This document shows, piece by piece, positions 1 through 6,880 of a DNA stretch of 34,031 bases. The stretch spans positions 1-34,031 of the forward strand of contig CAIZSE010000012.1 in NCBI GenBank assembly GCA_903935585.1, read 5' to 3'. The notes under the pieces are model-generated. The model searched no databases and was not told the origin of the DNA. It saw only the letters and a list, made by a program, of their open reading frames with translations. Made by a program: the position numbers and the translations under genes. How positions within the stretch are numbered: position 1 is the stretch's first letter; the number at the start of each line of letters is the position of its first letter. This DNA comes from an uncultured Burkholderiales bacterium (GTDB lineage: Bacteria > Pseudomonadota > Gammaproteobacteria > Burkholderiales > Burkholderiaceae_C).

Positions 1-311
1 GGCATCACGCGCAAGCTTTCACCTGCTTGAAGTTGCGTGGCAGCCCAATTGGAAAACACGCCGCCTTCAACGGGCCGGATGCCCACTTCAAGCAGGCCCT
101 GCTTTTGCAGCAGGCTATTGGCTGAACAGATGGAGTAACTGCGGCGCACATCGGCGCCACCGATGCTGGCGCGCAGCGTCAGGAATTGACCTGGCTTGAA
201 GGCAAAGCTGTCGCGCAGACTTTCGGGCACATTCAAGGTGATCGCCACGGCGCCTGCCGCTTCTGGGGTGACGCGTGCGATGGAGAGATCATGGAAGCGT
301 GGTGCGGACAT
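1..311 (-). CDS. paaE: 1,2-phenylacetyl-CoA epoxidase, reductase subunit PaaE (partial, N-terminal part)
   Basis: Only the first 103 or so residues lie in the window; the gene runs off the left edge. PaaE passes electrons from NADPH through FAD and a [2Fe-2S] ferredoxin domain to the di-iron PaaA oxygenase in the cytoplasm. The visible part is the start of a ferredoxin-NADP reductase FAD-binding domain: it begins MSAPRFHDLSI and contains the flavin motif RRSYSIC, with Arg-x-Tyr-Ser, near residues 55-62, then a GVFSNW segment. The ATG at 311 lies 22 bp after the paaD stop, as the last visible gene of a paaABCDE operon. The C-terminal NADPH and ferredoxin domains are outside the window. Identity is strongly supported by gene order. 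Confidence 0.9.
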   Translation of the reverse strand, partial: MSAPRFHDLSIARVTPEAAGAVAITLNVPESLRDSFAFKPGQFLTLRASIGGADVRRSYSICSANSLLQKQGLLEVGIRPVEGGVFSNWAATQLQAGESLRVM

Positions 312-333
312 GGCTTCACTGCATCAAGGCAGC

Positions 334-873
334 TCAATAGGGTTTGAAGTAATCGAAGGGTTCCATGCAGGCCAGGCACCGGTAAAGGGCCTTGCATGCC
401 GTAGAGCCAAAGTGGGAGGTTTCGGTGGTGTTGCCGGAGCCGCATTGCGGGCAGTTCACCACTTCCGGCTTGGCGCTGCGGGCAGCGAACTGCACCACGT
501 TGGCCGAACCTGTTTTTTCGCTGGCACAGGCATGGGGTGGGGCGATGCCATAGGCGCGCAATTTTTCCTTTGCCGCTTCGGTCATCCAGTCGGTGGTCCA
601 GGCCGGTGCCAGTTGCGTGACCACACGGCCTTGCAGGCCGTTGGCGCGCAGCAGGGCGGACACGTCGTCCTCGATCTGGCCCATCGCCGGGCAGCCGCTG
701 TAGGTCGGGGTGATGACCACCTCCAACCCAGTGGCGGATTCACGCACATCACGCAGGATGCCCAACTCGCGCAGTGTGACCACCGGAATTTCCGGGTCAG
801 TCAATGACTCCAGCAAGTCCCAGGCTCGTGCAACATCTGTTGCGCTGGTTTGCAGGGGGATGGGATTGGACAT
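334..873 (-). CDS. paaD: Phenylacetyl-CoA epoxidase maturation/assembly protein PaaD
   Basis: A 179-residue protein. PaaD belongs to the MIP18/DUF59 iron-sulfur assembly family and is needed for an active PaaABCE complex, probably by helping to build a metal centre; its exact chemistry is unsettled. The N-terminal half (about 12-100) carries the family segments DPEIPVV (26-32) and TYSGCPA with Cys61. The C-terminal tail is a zinc-ribbon-like module with Cys141, Cys144, Cys160, Cys166 and Cys169, typical of PaaD and absent from plain MIP18 proteins. The ATG at 873 follows the paaC stop by 9 bp. The SD sequence is weak, so translation may depend on coupling to paaC. Confidence 0.93.
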   Translation of the reverse strand: MSNPIPLQTSATDVARAWDLLESLTDPEIPVVTLRELGILRDVRESATGLEVVITPTYSGCPAMGQIEDDVSALLRANGLQGRVVTQLAPAWTTDWMTEAAKEKLRAYGIAPPHACASEKTGSANVVQFAARSAKPEVVNCPQCGSGNTTETSHFGSTACKALYRCLACMEPFDYFKPY

Positions 874-882
874 CGGTGTGGA

Positions 883-1677
883 TTACCAGGTCGCTTGCGG
901 GTGCGCGCGTGCCAGGCTTTGCATTTCAGTCAGTACAAACCCAAGGTGCTCGGAATGAATGCCCTGTTTGCCCGTGGTGACAAAGCCGCCAGCGGCGGGT
1001 CGCTGGAGTGAGGCCTCTTGCAAAGCCGCATCCACGATCTGGTTCCAGTCGGTTTGCAAGGCGGCCATGTCGATGCCCGTGCCGTTGGACAAGGCGGAGG
1101 CCTCTTGCGGGCTGTTGGTCCAGAATTCCTGGGTGTATGACAACAACTGGTCCACGGCATTTTGTGCGCGGCCATGGGATTCGGTGGTGCCATCGCCCAT
1201 GCGCACCAGCCAGTCACGCGAATGCCGCAGGTGGTAACGCACTTCCTTGAGTGATTTGGCGGCGATCGCAGCCAGTTGTGCGTCTTTGGAATTTTGCAGC
1301 TGGTCCCAAACCAGCACCATCAGGCTGCTGTACAAAAAGTTTCGCACGATGGTGATGGCAAAGTCGCGATCGCCTTGGGCGGTGGCCGACATCAGGGGCA
1401 TGTGCGGCAGTTCGCACAGTGTGTAGTTGCGAAAATCGGGCACATCGCGGAAGTAGGCCAGCTTGTCCTCGGTGGCGTCACCGCCTTGCAACTCTGCAGC
1501 ACGTTGGTACAGCATTCGGGCCTGACCGATCAGGTCCAGGCTGTTGTTGGCCAGGGCGATGTCCTCTTCGAGGATGGGGCCGTGACCACACCACTCGGCG
1601 TTGCGCTGACCGAGGATCAACGCGTTATCGGCGAGGTGCAACAAATAATCGATGGGGGCGTTCATTGGCGCGCTCAC
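883..1677 (-). CDS. paaC: Phenylacetyl-CoA epoxidase structural subunit PaaC
   Basis: A 264-residue ferritin-like helical protein. PaaC pairs with catalytic PaaA in the PaaAC heart of the epoxidase; the family is known to have lost a working di-iron site and to act structurally. Recognised by the start region (YLLHLADNALILGQRN), the segment ALANNSLDLIGQAR and the stretch LCELPHMP. The called start is a GTG at 1677 whose bases overlap the paaB stop (GTGA). An in-frame ATG four codons downstream, at 1665, is the alternative. The overlap argues for translational coupling with paaB and favours the GTG. Confidence 0.94.
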   Translation of the reverse strand: MSAPMNAPIDYLLHLADNALILGQRNAEWCGHGPILEEDIALANNSLDLIGQARMLYQRAAELQGGDATEDKLAYFRDVPDFRNYTLCELPHMPLMSATAQGDRDFAITIVRNFLYSSLMVLVWDQLQNSKDAQLAAIAAKSLKEVRYHLRHSRDWLVRMGDGTTESHGRAQNAVDQLLSYTQEFWTNSPQEASALSNGTGIDMAALQTDWNQIVDAALQEASLQRPAAGGFVTTGKQGIHSEHLGFVLTEMQSLARAHPQATW

Positions 1678-1982
1678 ATGTGGCCCACTTCATCGGGGAT
1701 CACGTAAAACGTGGGGTGGCGGTAAACCTTGTCGCTGGCTGGGTCGAAGAACTCGGGCTTGTCGTTGGGTTCGCTGGCCGCAATGCTGGCCGATGGCACG
1801 ACCCAGATGCTCACGCCTTCCTGGCGGCGGGTGTAAACGTCACGGGCCATTTGCAGGGCATGTTCGGCGTCCGAGGCATGCAGGCTGCCGCAGTGCTTGT
1901 GCTCCAGGCCTTGCTTGCTGCGAACAAAAACTTCCCACAGGGGCCATTCCTTCAAGGCGGCGGTGTTGGCTGGGGTGCTCAT
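1674..1982 (-). CDS. paaB: Phenylacetyl-CoA epoxidase subunit PaaB
   Basis: A 102-residue small subunit of the phenylacetyl-CoA epoxidase, which bridges PaaAC units in the assembled complex. The protein opens [20 protein letters not shown] and contains the PaaB pattern [21 protein letters not shown], with [16 protein letters not shown] following it and a C-terminal YRHPTFY. The length matches the family (about 95-105). The ATG at 1982 overlaps the paaA stop in an ATGA junction, and its stop overlaps the paaC GTG start. Translation of A, B and C is therefore probably coupled, which would suit subunits needed in fixed ratio. Confidence 0.94.
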   Translation of the reverse strand: MSTPANTAALKEWPLWEVFVRSKQGLEHKHCGSLHASDAEHALQMARDVYTRRQEGVSIWVVPSASIAASEPNDKPEFFDPASDKVYRHPTFYVIPDEVGHM

Positions 1983-3010
1983 GCAGCCTCCTTCATTTGG
2001 CGTTGCTGTTGTTTCTTGGCGTGGGCCATTGCTGCTTCGCGCACCCAAGCCCCGTCGTTCCAGGCCTTCACGCGCGCGCCCAGGCGCTCCTTGTTGCACG
2101 GGCCGTTGCCGTTGACAGTGGACCAAAATTCGTCCCAGTCGATTTGGCCGTAGTCGTGCTGCTGACGCGCTTCGTTCCACTTCAGATCGGGGTCGGGCAG
2201 GGTCACGCCCATCACCTTGGCTTGTGGCACGGTGGCGTCGACAAACTTTTGGCGCAGGTCGTCGTTGCTGATGCGCTTGATGCCCCAGCGCATGCCTTGC
2301 GCGCTGTTGGGGCTGTCGGCGTCGGGCGGTCCAAACATGGCCAGACACTTCCACCACCAGCGGTTGACTGCGTCTTGCACCATGGCTTTTTGTTCGGCCG
2401 TGCCTTGCATCATGACCAGCAGGGCTTCGTAGCCCTGGCGCTGGTGAAAGCTTTCTTCCTTGCACACGCGCACCATGGCACGGGCATAAGGCCCGTACGA
2501 GCATCGGCACAGGGGCACCTGGTTCATGATGGCTGCGCCATCGACCAGCCAGCCGACCACGCCCACATCGGCCCAGTTGAGCGTGGGGTAATTGAAGATG
2601 GAGCTGTATTTGGCTTTGCCGGTGTGCAGGCCGTTCAGCATTTGGTCGCGGCTGGTGCCCAAGGTCTCGGCGGCGCTGTACAAATACAGGCCGTGGCCCC
2701 CCTCGTCTTGTACTTTGGCGATCAGGATGGCCTTGCGCTTGAGACTGGGGGCTCGGCTGATCCAGTTGGCCTCGGGCAGCATGCCGACGATTTCGCTGTG
2801 GGCGTGTTGGCTGATCTGGCGCACCAATGTTTTGCGGTAAGCCTCGGGCATCCACTCACGCGGCTCGATGCGGCCATCGGCATCGATGCGGGCATCAAAC
2901 TGAGCTTGCAAGGCGGCGTCCTGGGGGCTCAGGGCTTTGGTGACGGCCTTCAGGCCAGCAGATTTGGCTTCCTCGGAACCGTCCGGGACGCTGAAAGATT
3001 GCGTGTACAT
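1979..3010 (-). CDS. paaA: Phenylacetyl-CoA epoxidase catalytic subunit PaaA
   Basis: A 343-residue bacterial multicomponent mono-oxygenase subunit that inserts one oxygen atom into the ring of phenylacetyl-CoA to give the 1,2-epoxide, the key step of aerobic hybrid phenylacetate breakdown. Di-iron ligand motifs are visible: Glu103-x-x-His106 (QDEGGH) and Glu186-x-x-His189 (KEESFH), with Glu73 (AHSEIVG) a likely further ligand. The frame is open up to a TTG at 3028, but I chose the ATG at 3010 because an AGGAG-type ribosome site sits just upstream of it. It is the first gene of the operon, directly behind the palindromic operator at 3067-3094. Confidence 0.96.
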   Translation of the reverse strand: MYTQSFSVPDGSEEAKSAGLKAVTKALSPQDAALQAQFDARIDADGRIEPREWMPEAYRKTLVRQISQHAHSEIVGMLPEANWISRAPSLKRKAILIAKVQDEGGHGLYLYSAAETLGTSRDQMLNGLHTGKAKYSSIFNYPTLNWADVGVVGWLVDGAAIMNQVPLCRCSYGPYARAMVRVCKEESFHQRQGYEALLVMMQGTAEQKAMVQDAVNRWWWKCLAMFGPPDADSPNSAQGMRWGIKRISNDDLRQKFVDATVPQAKVMGVTLPDPDLKWNEARQQHDYGQIDWDEFWSTVNGNGPCNKERLGARVKAWNDGAWVREAAMAHAKKQQQRQMKEAA

Positions 3011-3058
3011 GGGCTTCTCCTGCGCCAAACAGGATGGGATGATCGCGGCGCGGATGCC

Positions 3059-3064
3059 AGTATA
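3059..3064 (-). promoter_or_regulatory. Probable -10 element of the paa operon promoter
   Basis: TATACT on the minus strand, about 50 bp upstream of the paaA ATG. At the usual spacing no good TTGACA-like -35 is found; the -35 position falls inside the palindrome at 3067-3094. A repressor bound there would sit directly over the polymerase site. This is inferred from sequence only. Confidence 0.5.
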
Positions 3065-3066
3065 CC

Positions 3067-3094
3067 AATTAACCGACCGGACGGTCGGTTAATT
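3067..3094. promoter_or_regulatory. Perfect palindromic operator, probably for a TetR-type PaaR repressor
   Basis: Two perfectly complementary 13-bp arms, AATTAACCGACCG (3067-3079) and CGGTCGGTTAATT (3082-3094), separated by GA. Upstream of paaABCDE, betaproteobacteria commonly use a TetR-family PaaR released by phenylacetyl-CoA, and CGACCG/CGGTCG half sites are typical of TetR-family operators. Its position over the -35 region of the paa promoter suggests repression. The regulator assignment is inference; a TetR gene begins at 33916, but nothing links the two. Confidence 0.8.
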
Positions 3095-3140
3095 TGAGGG
3101 GTGCCGAATCAGGACTTTCCCTGAGCCCGGTTGGCGGCCG

Positions 3141-4028
3141 TCAAGACGATTCGACTTGCCAGCTTTTGCCCGTGCCTCTGGCCAGGGCCGGGCCCACCAC
3201 ATCCAGCGCCAGACGGATCTGGTCCTTCAGGGTGAAGGGCGGGTTGATGACGAACATGCCGCTGGCCACCAGACCGCCTTCATCGCCCGGCCCGCGGCCA
3301 ATCGCCAGCGTGGCGTTGAGCCAGGGCTTTTGCGCCTGATTGGACAGGGTGCGCAGTCGGCGCGGCAAATCGTGGGCTTCAGGGCGAGGAATGATCGGGT
3401 ACCAGACCAGGTAGGTGCCGGTGGAAAAGCGCTTCAGGTATTCCTGGATGACGTTGGCGACCTTGGCGTAATCGGACTTGATCTCGTAGCTGGGGTCGAT
3501 CAGCACCATGGCCCGTTTGGAGCCTGTGGCCGAGGGGGGCGGGGGCAGCAATTTTTTGAGGGCTTCAAAGCCATCTTCGCGGCTGACCGTGATGGTGCGG
3601 CCCGCGTCGAGTTGGGCGATGTTGGCAGTCAGTGACTTGCTGTCGGTCGGGTGCAGTTCAAACAGGCGCAGGCGGTCGCGTGATGCGTGGCGCATGAGTT
3701 TGTGCATCAAGAAGGGCGATCCGGGATAGACCTTGGCTTGACCGTTCGGGTTGAAGCTGGCGATTTGTTCCAGGTAGTCTTGTACGGGCTCCGGCAAGGT
3801 GTCGAGTTTTTCGACCGCCGTCAGCAGCTTGAAAAGACCATCTTGGGCTTCTGCTCCTTTTTGGGAGTAGTCGCCGTCCAGACGGTACAAACCCGCCCCG
3901 GCGTGCGTGTCGATGAGGGTGATGCCGGCCTCTTTTTGCATGAGGTGGCGCATGGTGGCGAGCAAGGTGATGTGCTTGAGCACATCGGCGTGGTTGCCCG
4001 CATGGAAAGCGTGTCGATAACTGAACAT
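3141..4028 (-). CDS. rlmJ: 23S rRNA (adenine-N6)-methyltransferase RlmJ
   Basis: A 295-residue SAM-dependent methyltransferase that methylates A2030 of 23S rRNA (E. coli numbering). The start MFSYRHAFHAGNHADVLKH is the family hallmark, and I used it to place the ATG at 4028, behind an AAGGG ribosome site, rather than an upstream in-frame start. An IDTHAGAGLY segment (39-48) fits the SAM site. The catalytic N6-adenine motif reads Asp178-Pro-Ser-Tyr181 instead of the textbook Asp-Pro-Pro-Tyr. A single-gene unit, divergent from rplM. Confidence 0.93.
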   Translation of the reverse strand: MFSYRHAFHAGNHADVLKHITLLATMRHLMQKEAGITLIDTHAGAGLYRLDGDYSQKGAEAQDGLFKLLTAVEKLDTLPEPVQDYLEQIASFNPNGQAKVYPGSPFLMHKLMRHASRDRLRLFELHPTDSKSLTANIAQLDAGRTITVSREDGFEALKKLLPPPPSATGSKRAMVLIDPSYEIKSDYAKVANVIQEYLKRFSTGTYLVWYPIIPRPEAHDLPRRLRTLSNQAQKPWLNATLAIGRGPGDEGGLVASGMFVINPPFTLKDQIRLALDVVGPALARGTGKSWQVESS

Positions 4029-4050
4029 CCCTTGATGGTAACCAGATAAC

Positions 4051-4079
4051 TTCGTCAAGTGCCTGATTTTTCGTATAAT
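4051..4079 (+). promoter_or_regulatory. Promoter of the rplM-rpsI operon
   Basis: A perfect -10 hexamer TATAAT at 4074-4079 with a weak -35 (TTCGTC, 4051-4056) at 17 bp spacing. It faces rplM, whose ATG is 145 bp further on. A strong -10 fits a highly expressed ribosomal operon. Confidence 0.7.
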
Positions 4080-4085
4080 AGCGGG

Positions 4086-4224
4086 CTTCGCAGCGATTTG
4101 TGGCCCCGCGACGAAGACGCTCAGGCCTTCACAGGCCTAGGCAATCTACCACCTAAGAGGTTCTCAAAAGAGGAACACCGACCGTGGAAAAGGGCCCGAC
4201 AAACCATTCTTTAAGAGAAAACTC
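4086..4224 (+). promoter_or_regulatory. Long 5' leader of rplM-rpsI with hairpins
   Basis: About 140 nt of untranslated leader. It contains CTTCG (4086-4090) pairing with CGAAG (4112-4116), and AGGCC (4123-4127) pairing with GGCCT (4134-4138) across a 6-nt loop. L13 controls its own operon in some bacteria, so this leader is a candidate for such feedback. I did not recognise a specific L13-binding motif. Confidence 0.35.
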
Positions 4225-4656
4225 ATGACAACAACTTTCAGCGCCAAACCCGCTGAGGTCGTGCACGAGTGGTTTGTGATTGACGCGACCAACAAGGTCC
4301 TCGGACGAGTAGCCAGCGAAGTTGCTCTCCGTTTGCGCGGCAAACACAAGGCCATTTACACGCCTCACGTCGACACAGGTGACTTCATCGTCATCATCAA
4401 TGCTGCCCAGCTCAAAGTGACTGGCACCAAGACGATCGACAAAATTTACTACCGTCACTCGGGCTATCCCGGCGGTATCACTGCCACCAACTTCCGCGAC
4501 ATGCAAGCCAAACACCCTGGCCGCGCACTCGAGAAGGCTGTCAAGGGCATGCTGCCCAAGGGCCCACTCGGTTACGCCATGATCAAGAAACTCAAGGTGT
4601 ATGGAGGCGCTGAGCATCCCCACACCGCCCAACAGCCTAAAGTGCTGGAAATTTAA
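4225..4656 (+). CDS. rplM: 50S ribosomal protein L13
   Basis: A 143-residue protein, one residue longer than the E. coli protein. L13 is an early-assembly protein of the large subunit that binds 23S rRNA. Family landmarks are [16 protein letters not shown] near the start, [17 protein letters not shown] in the middle, [12 protein letters not shown], and the C-terminal [14 protein letters not shown] and HPHTAQQP. The ATG follows an AAGAGA purine-rich stretch. Upstream are a strong promoter and a long leader; rpsI follows after 11 bp, the conserved rplM-rpsI pair. Confidence 0.98.
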   Translation: MTTTFSAKPAEVVHEWFVIDATNKVLGRVASEVALRLRGKHKAIYTPHVDTGDFIVIINAAQLKVTGTKTIDKIYYRHSGYPGGITATNFRDMQAKHPGRALEKAVKGMLPKGPLGYAMIKKLKVYGGAEHPHTAQQPKVLEI

Positions 4657-4667
4657 GGAGCCTTGAG

Positions 4668-5060
4668 ATGATTGGTGAATGGAACAATGGCACAGGCCGT
4701 CGCAAATCCAGCGTCGCCCGCGTGTTTCTGAAAAAAGGCACTGGCAAGATCACGGTCAACGGCAAGGACATCCAAGCCTACTTCGGCCGCGAAACTTCGA
4801 TCATGATCGCCAAGCAACCCCTCATGTTGACCAACCATGCCGAAACTTTCGACATCATGATCAACGTGCACGGTGGTGGTGAGTCCGGTCAAGCCGGTGC
4901 TTCGCGCCACGGCATCACCCGCGCCCTGATTGACTACGATGCAACGCTCAAGCCCATGCTGAGCCAAGCTGGTTTCGTCACTCGCGACGCCCGTGAAGTT
5001 GAACGTAAAAAGGTCGGCTTCCACTCAGCCCGCCGCCGCAAGCAGTTCTCCAAGCGTTAA
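4668..5060 (+). CDS. rpsI: 30S ribosomal protein S9
   Basis: A 130-residue protein of the small-subunit head, whose basic C-terminal tail reaches the P-site tRNA. The tail ends [13 protein letters not shown], the conserved Lys-Arg finish. The N-terminal [19 protein letters not shown] and [19 protein letters not shown] are family signatures. A good AAGGAG ribosome site lies upstream of the ATG. Cotranscribed with rplM and closed by the intrinsic terminator at 5079-5112. Confidence 0.98.
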   Translation: MIGEWNNGTGRRKSSVARVFLKKGTGKITVNGKDIQAYFGRETSIMIAKQPLMLTNHAETFDIMINVHGGGESGQAGASRHGITRALIDYDATLKPMLSQAGFVTRDAREVERKKVGFHSARRRKQFSKR

Positions 5061-5078
5061 TTCGTTTGCCTGTTTGTC

Positions 5079-5112
5079 AAAAAGCCGCAACGGTTTGCCG
5101 TGGCGGCTTTTT
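5079..5112 (+). terminator. Intrinsic terminator of rplM-rpsI
   Basis: A strong hairpin 18 bp after the rpsI stop. AAAAAGCCGC (5079-5088) pairs with GCGGCTTTTT (5103-5112), with an inner ACGG/CCGT stem on a TTTG loop and one A-G mismatch between the stems. The T run is built into the 3' arm and another T tract follows at 5115-5119. Confidence 0.92.
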
Positions 5113-5192
5113 GCTTTTTGGGCTGGCTTCAAAAGCCCATGAGCTCAGTAGCGTTACTGCTTGGGCCAGGCCGTAATTCCCGACCAACGCGC

Positions 5193-5198
5193 TATACT
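5193..5198 (+). promoter_or_regulatory. Probable -10 element of the erpA promoter
   Basis: TATACT, 26 bp upstream of the erpA ATG. No convincing -35 is seen at 16-18 bp, so the promoter may need an activator. No regulator site was recognised. Confidence 0.5.
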
Positions 5199-5223
5199 AT
5201 TCTTCATTGAACGGAGAAACACC

Positions 5224-5589
5224 ATGAGCGCTCTTGCTGAAAACATCCAGACCGAAATGCCCACGCCCATCGTCTTTACCGACAGTGCCGCTGCCAAAGT
5301 GGCCGACCTGATCGCTGAAGAGGGCAATCCTGATTTGAAGTTGCGTGTGTTTGTCCAAGGTGGCGGTTGCTCTGGTTTCCAGTACGGCTTCACTTTTGAC
5401 GAAATCACCAACGAAGACGATACGACCATGAGCAAAAATGGTGTGTCCTTGTTGATCGACGCAATGAGCTACCAGTACCTCATTGGTGCAGAGATCGATT
5501 ACAAAGAAGACCTCCAAGGCGCACAGTTCGTCATCAAGAACCCAAATGCCACATCCACCTGCGGTTGCGGCTCTTCATTCTCAAGTTAA
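5224..5589 (+). CDS. erpA: Iron-sulfur cluster insertion protein ErpA
   Basis: A 121-residue A-type carrier that receives an Fe-S cluster from the assembly scaffold and delivers it to client enzymes in the cytoplasm. The three cluster-binding cysteines are all present: Cys49 in [10 protein letters not shown], and Cys113 and Cys115 in TCGCGSSF. The start was set at MSALAEN behind GGAGAAACACC, although the frame is open further upstream. A single gene with its own -10, convergent with anmK. A natural supplier for Fe-S proteins of this window such as TtcA, the molybdopterin oxidoreductase and PaaE. Confidence 0.96.
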   Translation: MSALAENIQTEMPTPIVFTDSAAAKVADLIAEEGNPDLKLRVFVQGGGCSGFQYGFTFDEITNEDDTTMSKNGVSLLIDAMSYQYLIGAEIDYKEDLQGAQFVIKNPNATSTCGCGSSFSS

Positions 5590-5601
5590 CAGCATAGGCT
5601 G

Positions 5602-5617
5602 GCGAGCCTGGGCTCGC
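5602..5617. repeat. Inverted repeat between convergent erpA and anmK
   Basis: GCGAGCC (5602-5608) and GGCTCGC (5611-5617) form a 7-bp inverted repeat around TG, inside the 34-bp gap between the two gene ends. No T run follows on either strand, so it is not a classic intrinsic terminator, but a 3'-end role is possible. Confidence 0.4.
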
Positions 5618-5623
5618 AGTGCA

Positions 5624-6760
5624 TCACCGGGGGTAAACGGCCCCCAAAACACGGGCGCCTCTGGCGCCCGTGACGCTTGGCAGGCTCGCTGTTTCGCGTC
5701 GAATGGTTTTGAAGGCCAGCCATGCAAAGGCGGCTGCCTCCACCTGCAAAGGGGGTAAACCTCTCACCCCGCTGTTGATCACTTGCAAATCCGGCAAATG
5801 GTGTGCCAGTCGACGCATCAGTTGGGCATTCAAGGCGCCACCACCGCACACAATCAACTCCTGAGCCTTGGCCGCATACCGCAAGACATCGCTTGCACAA
5901 GACAGGGCGGTGAACTCGGTCAAAGTGGCCTGAACGTCTTGCGTTCTGAGTGGGCTGTCTGCAGCCAAATGCGCATTCAGCCACGCCGGGTTGAACAGGT
6001 CTCGGCCCGTGCTTTTGGGCGGTGACCGGTGCAAAAAACCTTCGGCCATGAACTTGGCCAACAACTCGGGCAAAACATGGCCTTGTGTTGCCCAGGCGCC
6101 ATCACGGTCAAAAGATTGTCCCGTATGTTTTGCGCACCAAAAATCCATCAAGGCATTGCCAGGGCCGCAGTCCCAGCCCAGCACGTCGCCGTTCGGCTGA
6201 AGAATGCTGAGGTTGGAGATGCCTCCGATGTTGAGCACCGCCACGCAAGCGTCGGAGCGAGAGAACACGCCGTGGTGGAAGGCTGGCACCAGCGGGGCGC
6301 CCTGGCCGCCCGCAGACAGATCGCGGCTGCGAAAGTCGGCCACCACATCGATATCGGTCAACTCGGCGAGCAAGGAGGGGTTGATCAGTTGCAGCGTGTA
6401 GCCCACGGCTGCTTGCTGGCGGGCTGGGTCAGCATCGAATTCAAGGGGGCGGTGACGCACGGTTTGCCCGTGCGCACCGATGGCCGTGATGTCCGATGCT
6501 TGCAAACCGCTTTGCAGCAGCAGGGCTTTGACTACTTCGGCATAACGGCGTGCGATCTGATTGCCAGCCAGCGAGCTGCGGTGTAACTCGTCCGGGCCAC
6601 TTTGATTGAGTGCCATCAACTCGGCTTGGAATGGGGCGTCAAAAGCCTCAAAAGCATGGGCTTGAACCTTGACCTGTCCTTGAGCGTCAATGTGTGCCAA
6701 TACGCCATCGACGCCATCGAGCGAGGTGCCTGACATCAGGCCAATGAAGTAGGCGGTCAT
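5624..6760 (-). CDS. anmK: Anhydro-N-acetylmuramic acid kinase AnmK
   Basis: A 378-residue sugar kinase (E. coli 369) that opens and phosphorylates 1,6-anhydro-MurNAc from recycled cell wall to give MurNAc-6-phosphate. The start motif FIGLMSGTSLDGVDG is diagnostic. Also present are GAHGQTVRHRP, the VVADFRSRDLSAGGQGAPLVP substrate region, LNIGGISN, WDCGPGN and CGGGALN of the actin-like ATPase fold. The ATG at 6760 has only a weak SD. Its upstream neighbour encodes a peptidoglycan hydrolase, which fits the shared wall-turnover theme. A 9-bp inverted repeat lies inside its 3' end at 5651-5671. Confidence 0.96.
   Translation of the reverse strand: MTAYFIGLMSGTSLDGVDGVLAHIDAQGQVKVQAHAFEAFDAPFQAELMALNQSGPDELHRSSLAGNQIARRYAEVVKALLLQSGLQASDITAIGAHGQTVRHRPLEFDADPARQQAAVGYTLQLINPSLLAELTDIDVVADFRSRDLSAGGQGAPLVPAFHHGVFSRSDACVAVLNIGGISNLSILQPNGDVLGWDCGPGNALMDFWCAKHTGQSFDRDGAWATQGHVLPELLAKFMAEGFLHRSPPKSTGRDLFNPAWLNAHLAADSPLRTQDVQATLTEFTALSCASDVLRYAAKAQELIVCGGGALNAQLMRRLAHHLPDLQVINSGVRGLPPLQVEAAAFAWLAFKTIRRETASLPSVTGARGARVLGAVYPR
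5651..5671. repeat. Strong GC-rich inverted repeat inside the anmK 3' end
   Basis: ACGGGCGCC (5651-5659) and GGCGCCCGT (5663-5671) with a 3-nt loop form a perfect 9-bp stem within the last codons of anmK, encoding a Thr-Gly-Ala-Arg repeat. It could protect mRNA ends or aid termination between the convergent genes; no T run follows. Confidence 0.5.
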
Positions 6761-6880
6761 TCGGCGGGGTGAGTGAGGGGGCGGGAATGCGTAATCCGCT
6801 CTACTGGCAGGGTGGCTGACGCACAGTTCACAAATCCGAGAGGCCGTGCATCAACAGAGGGCTTTTGCAGCCCTTGAAGA

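Noticed and set aside
1652-3097. Plus-strand open frame of 481 codons across paaA-paaB
   Set aside because: It is antisense to paaA and paaB, which have clear motifs. The translation is Arg/Gly/His-rich low-complexity text typical of antisense frames in GC-rich DNA.
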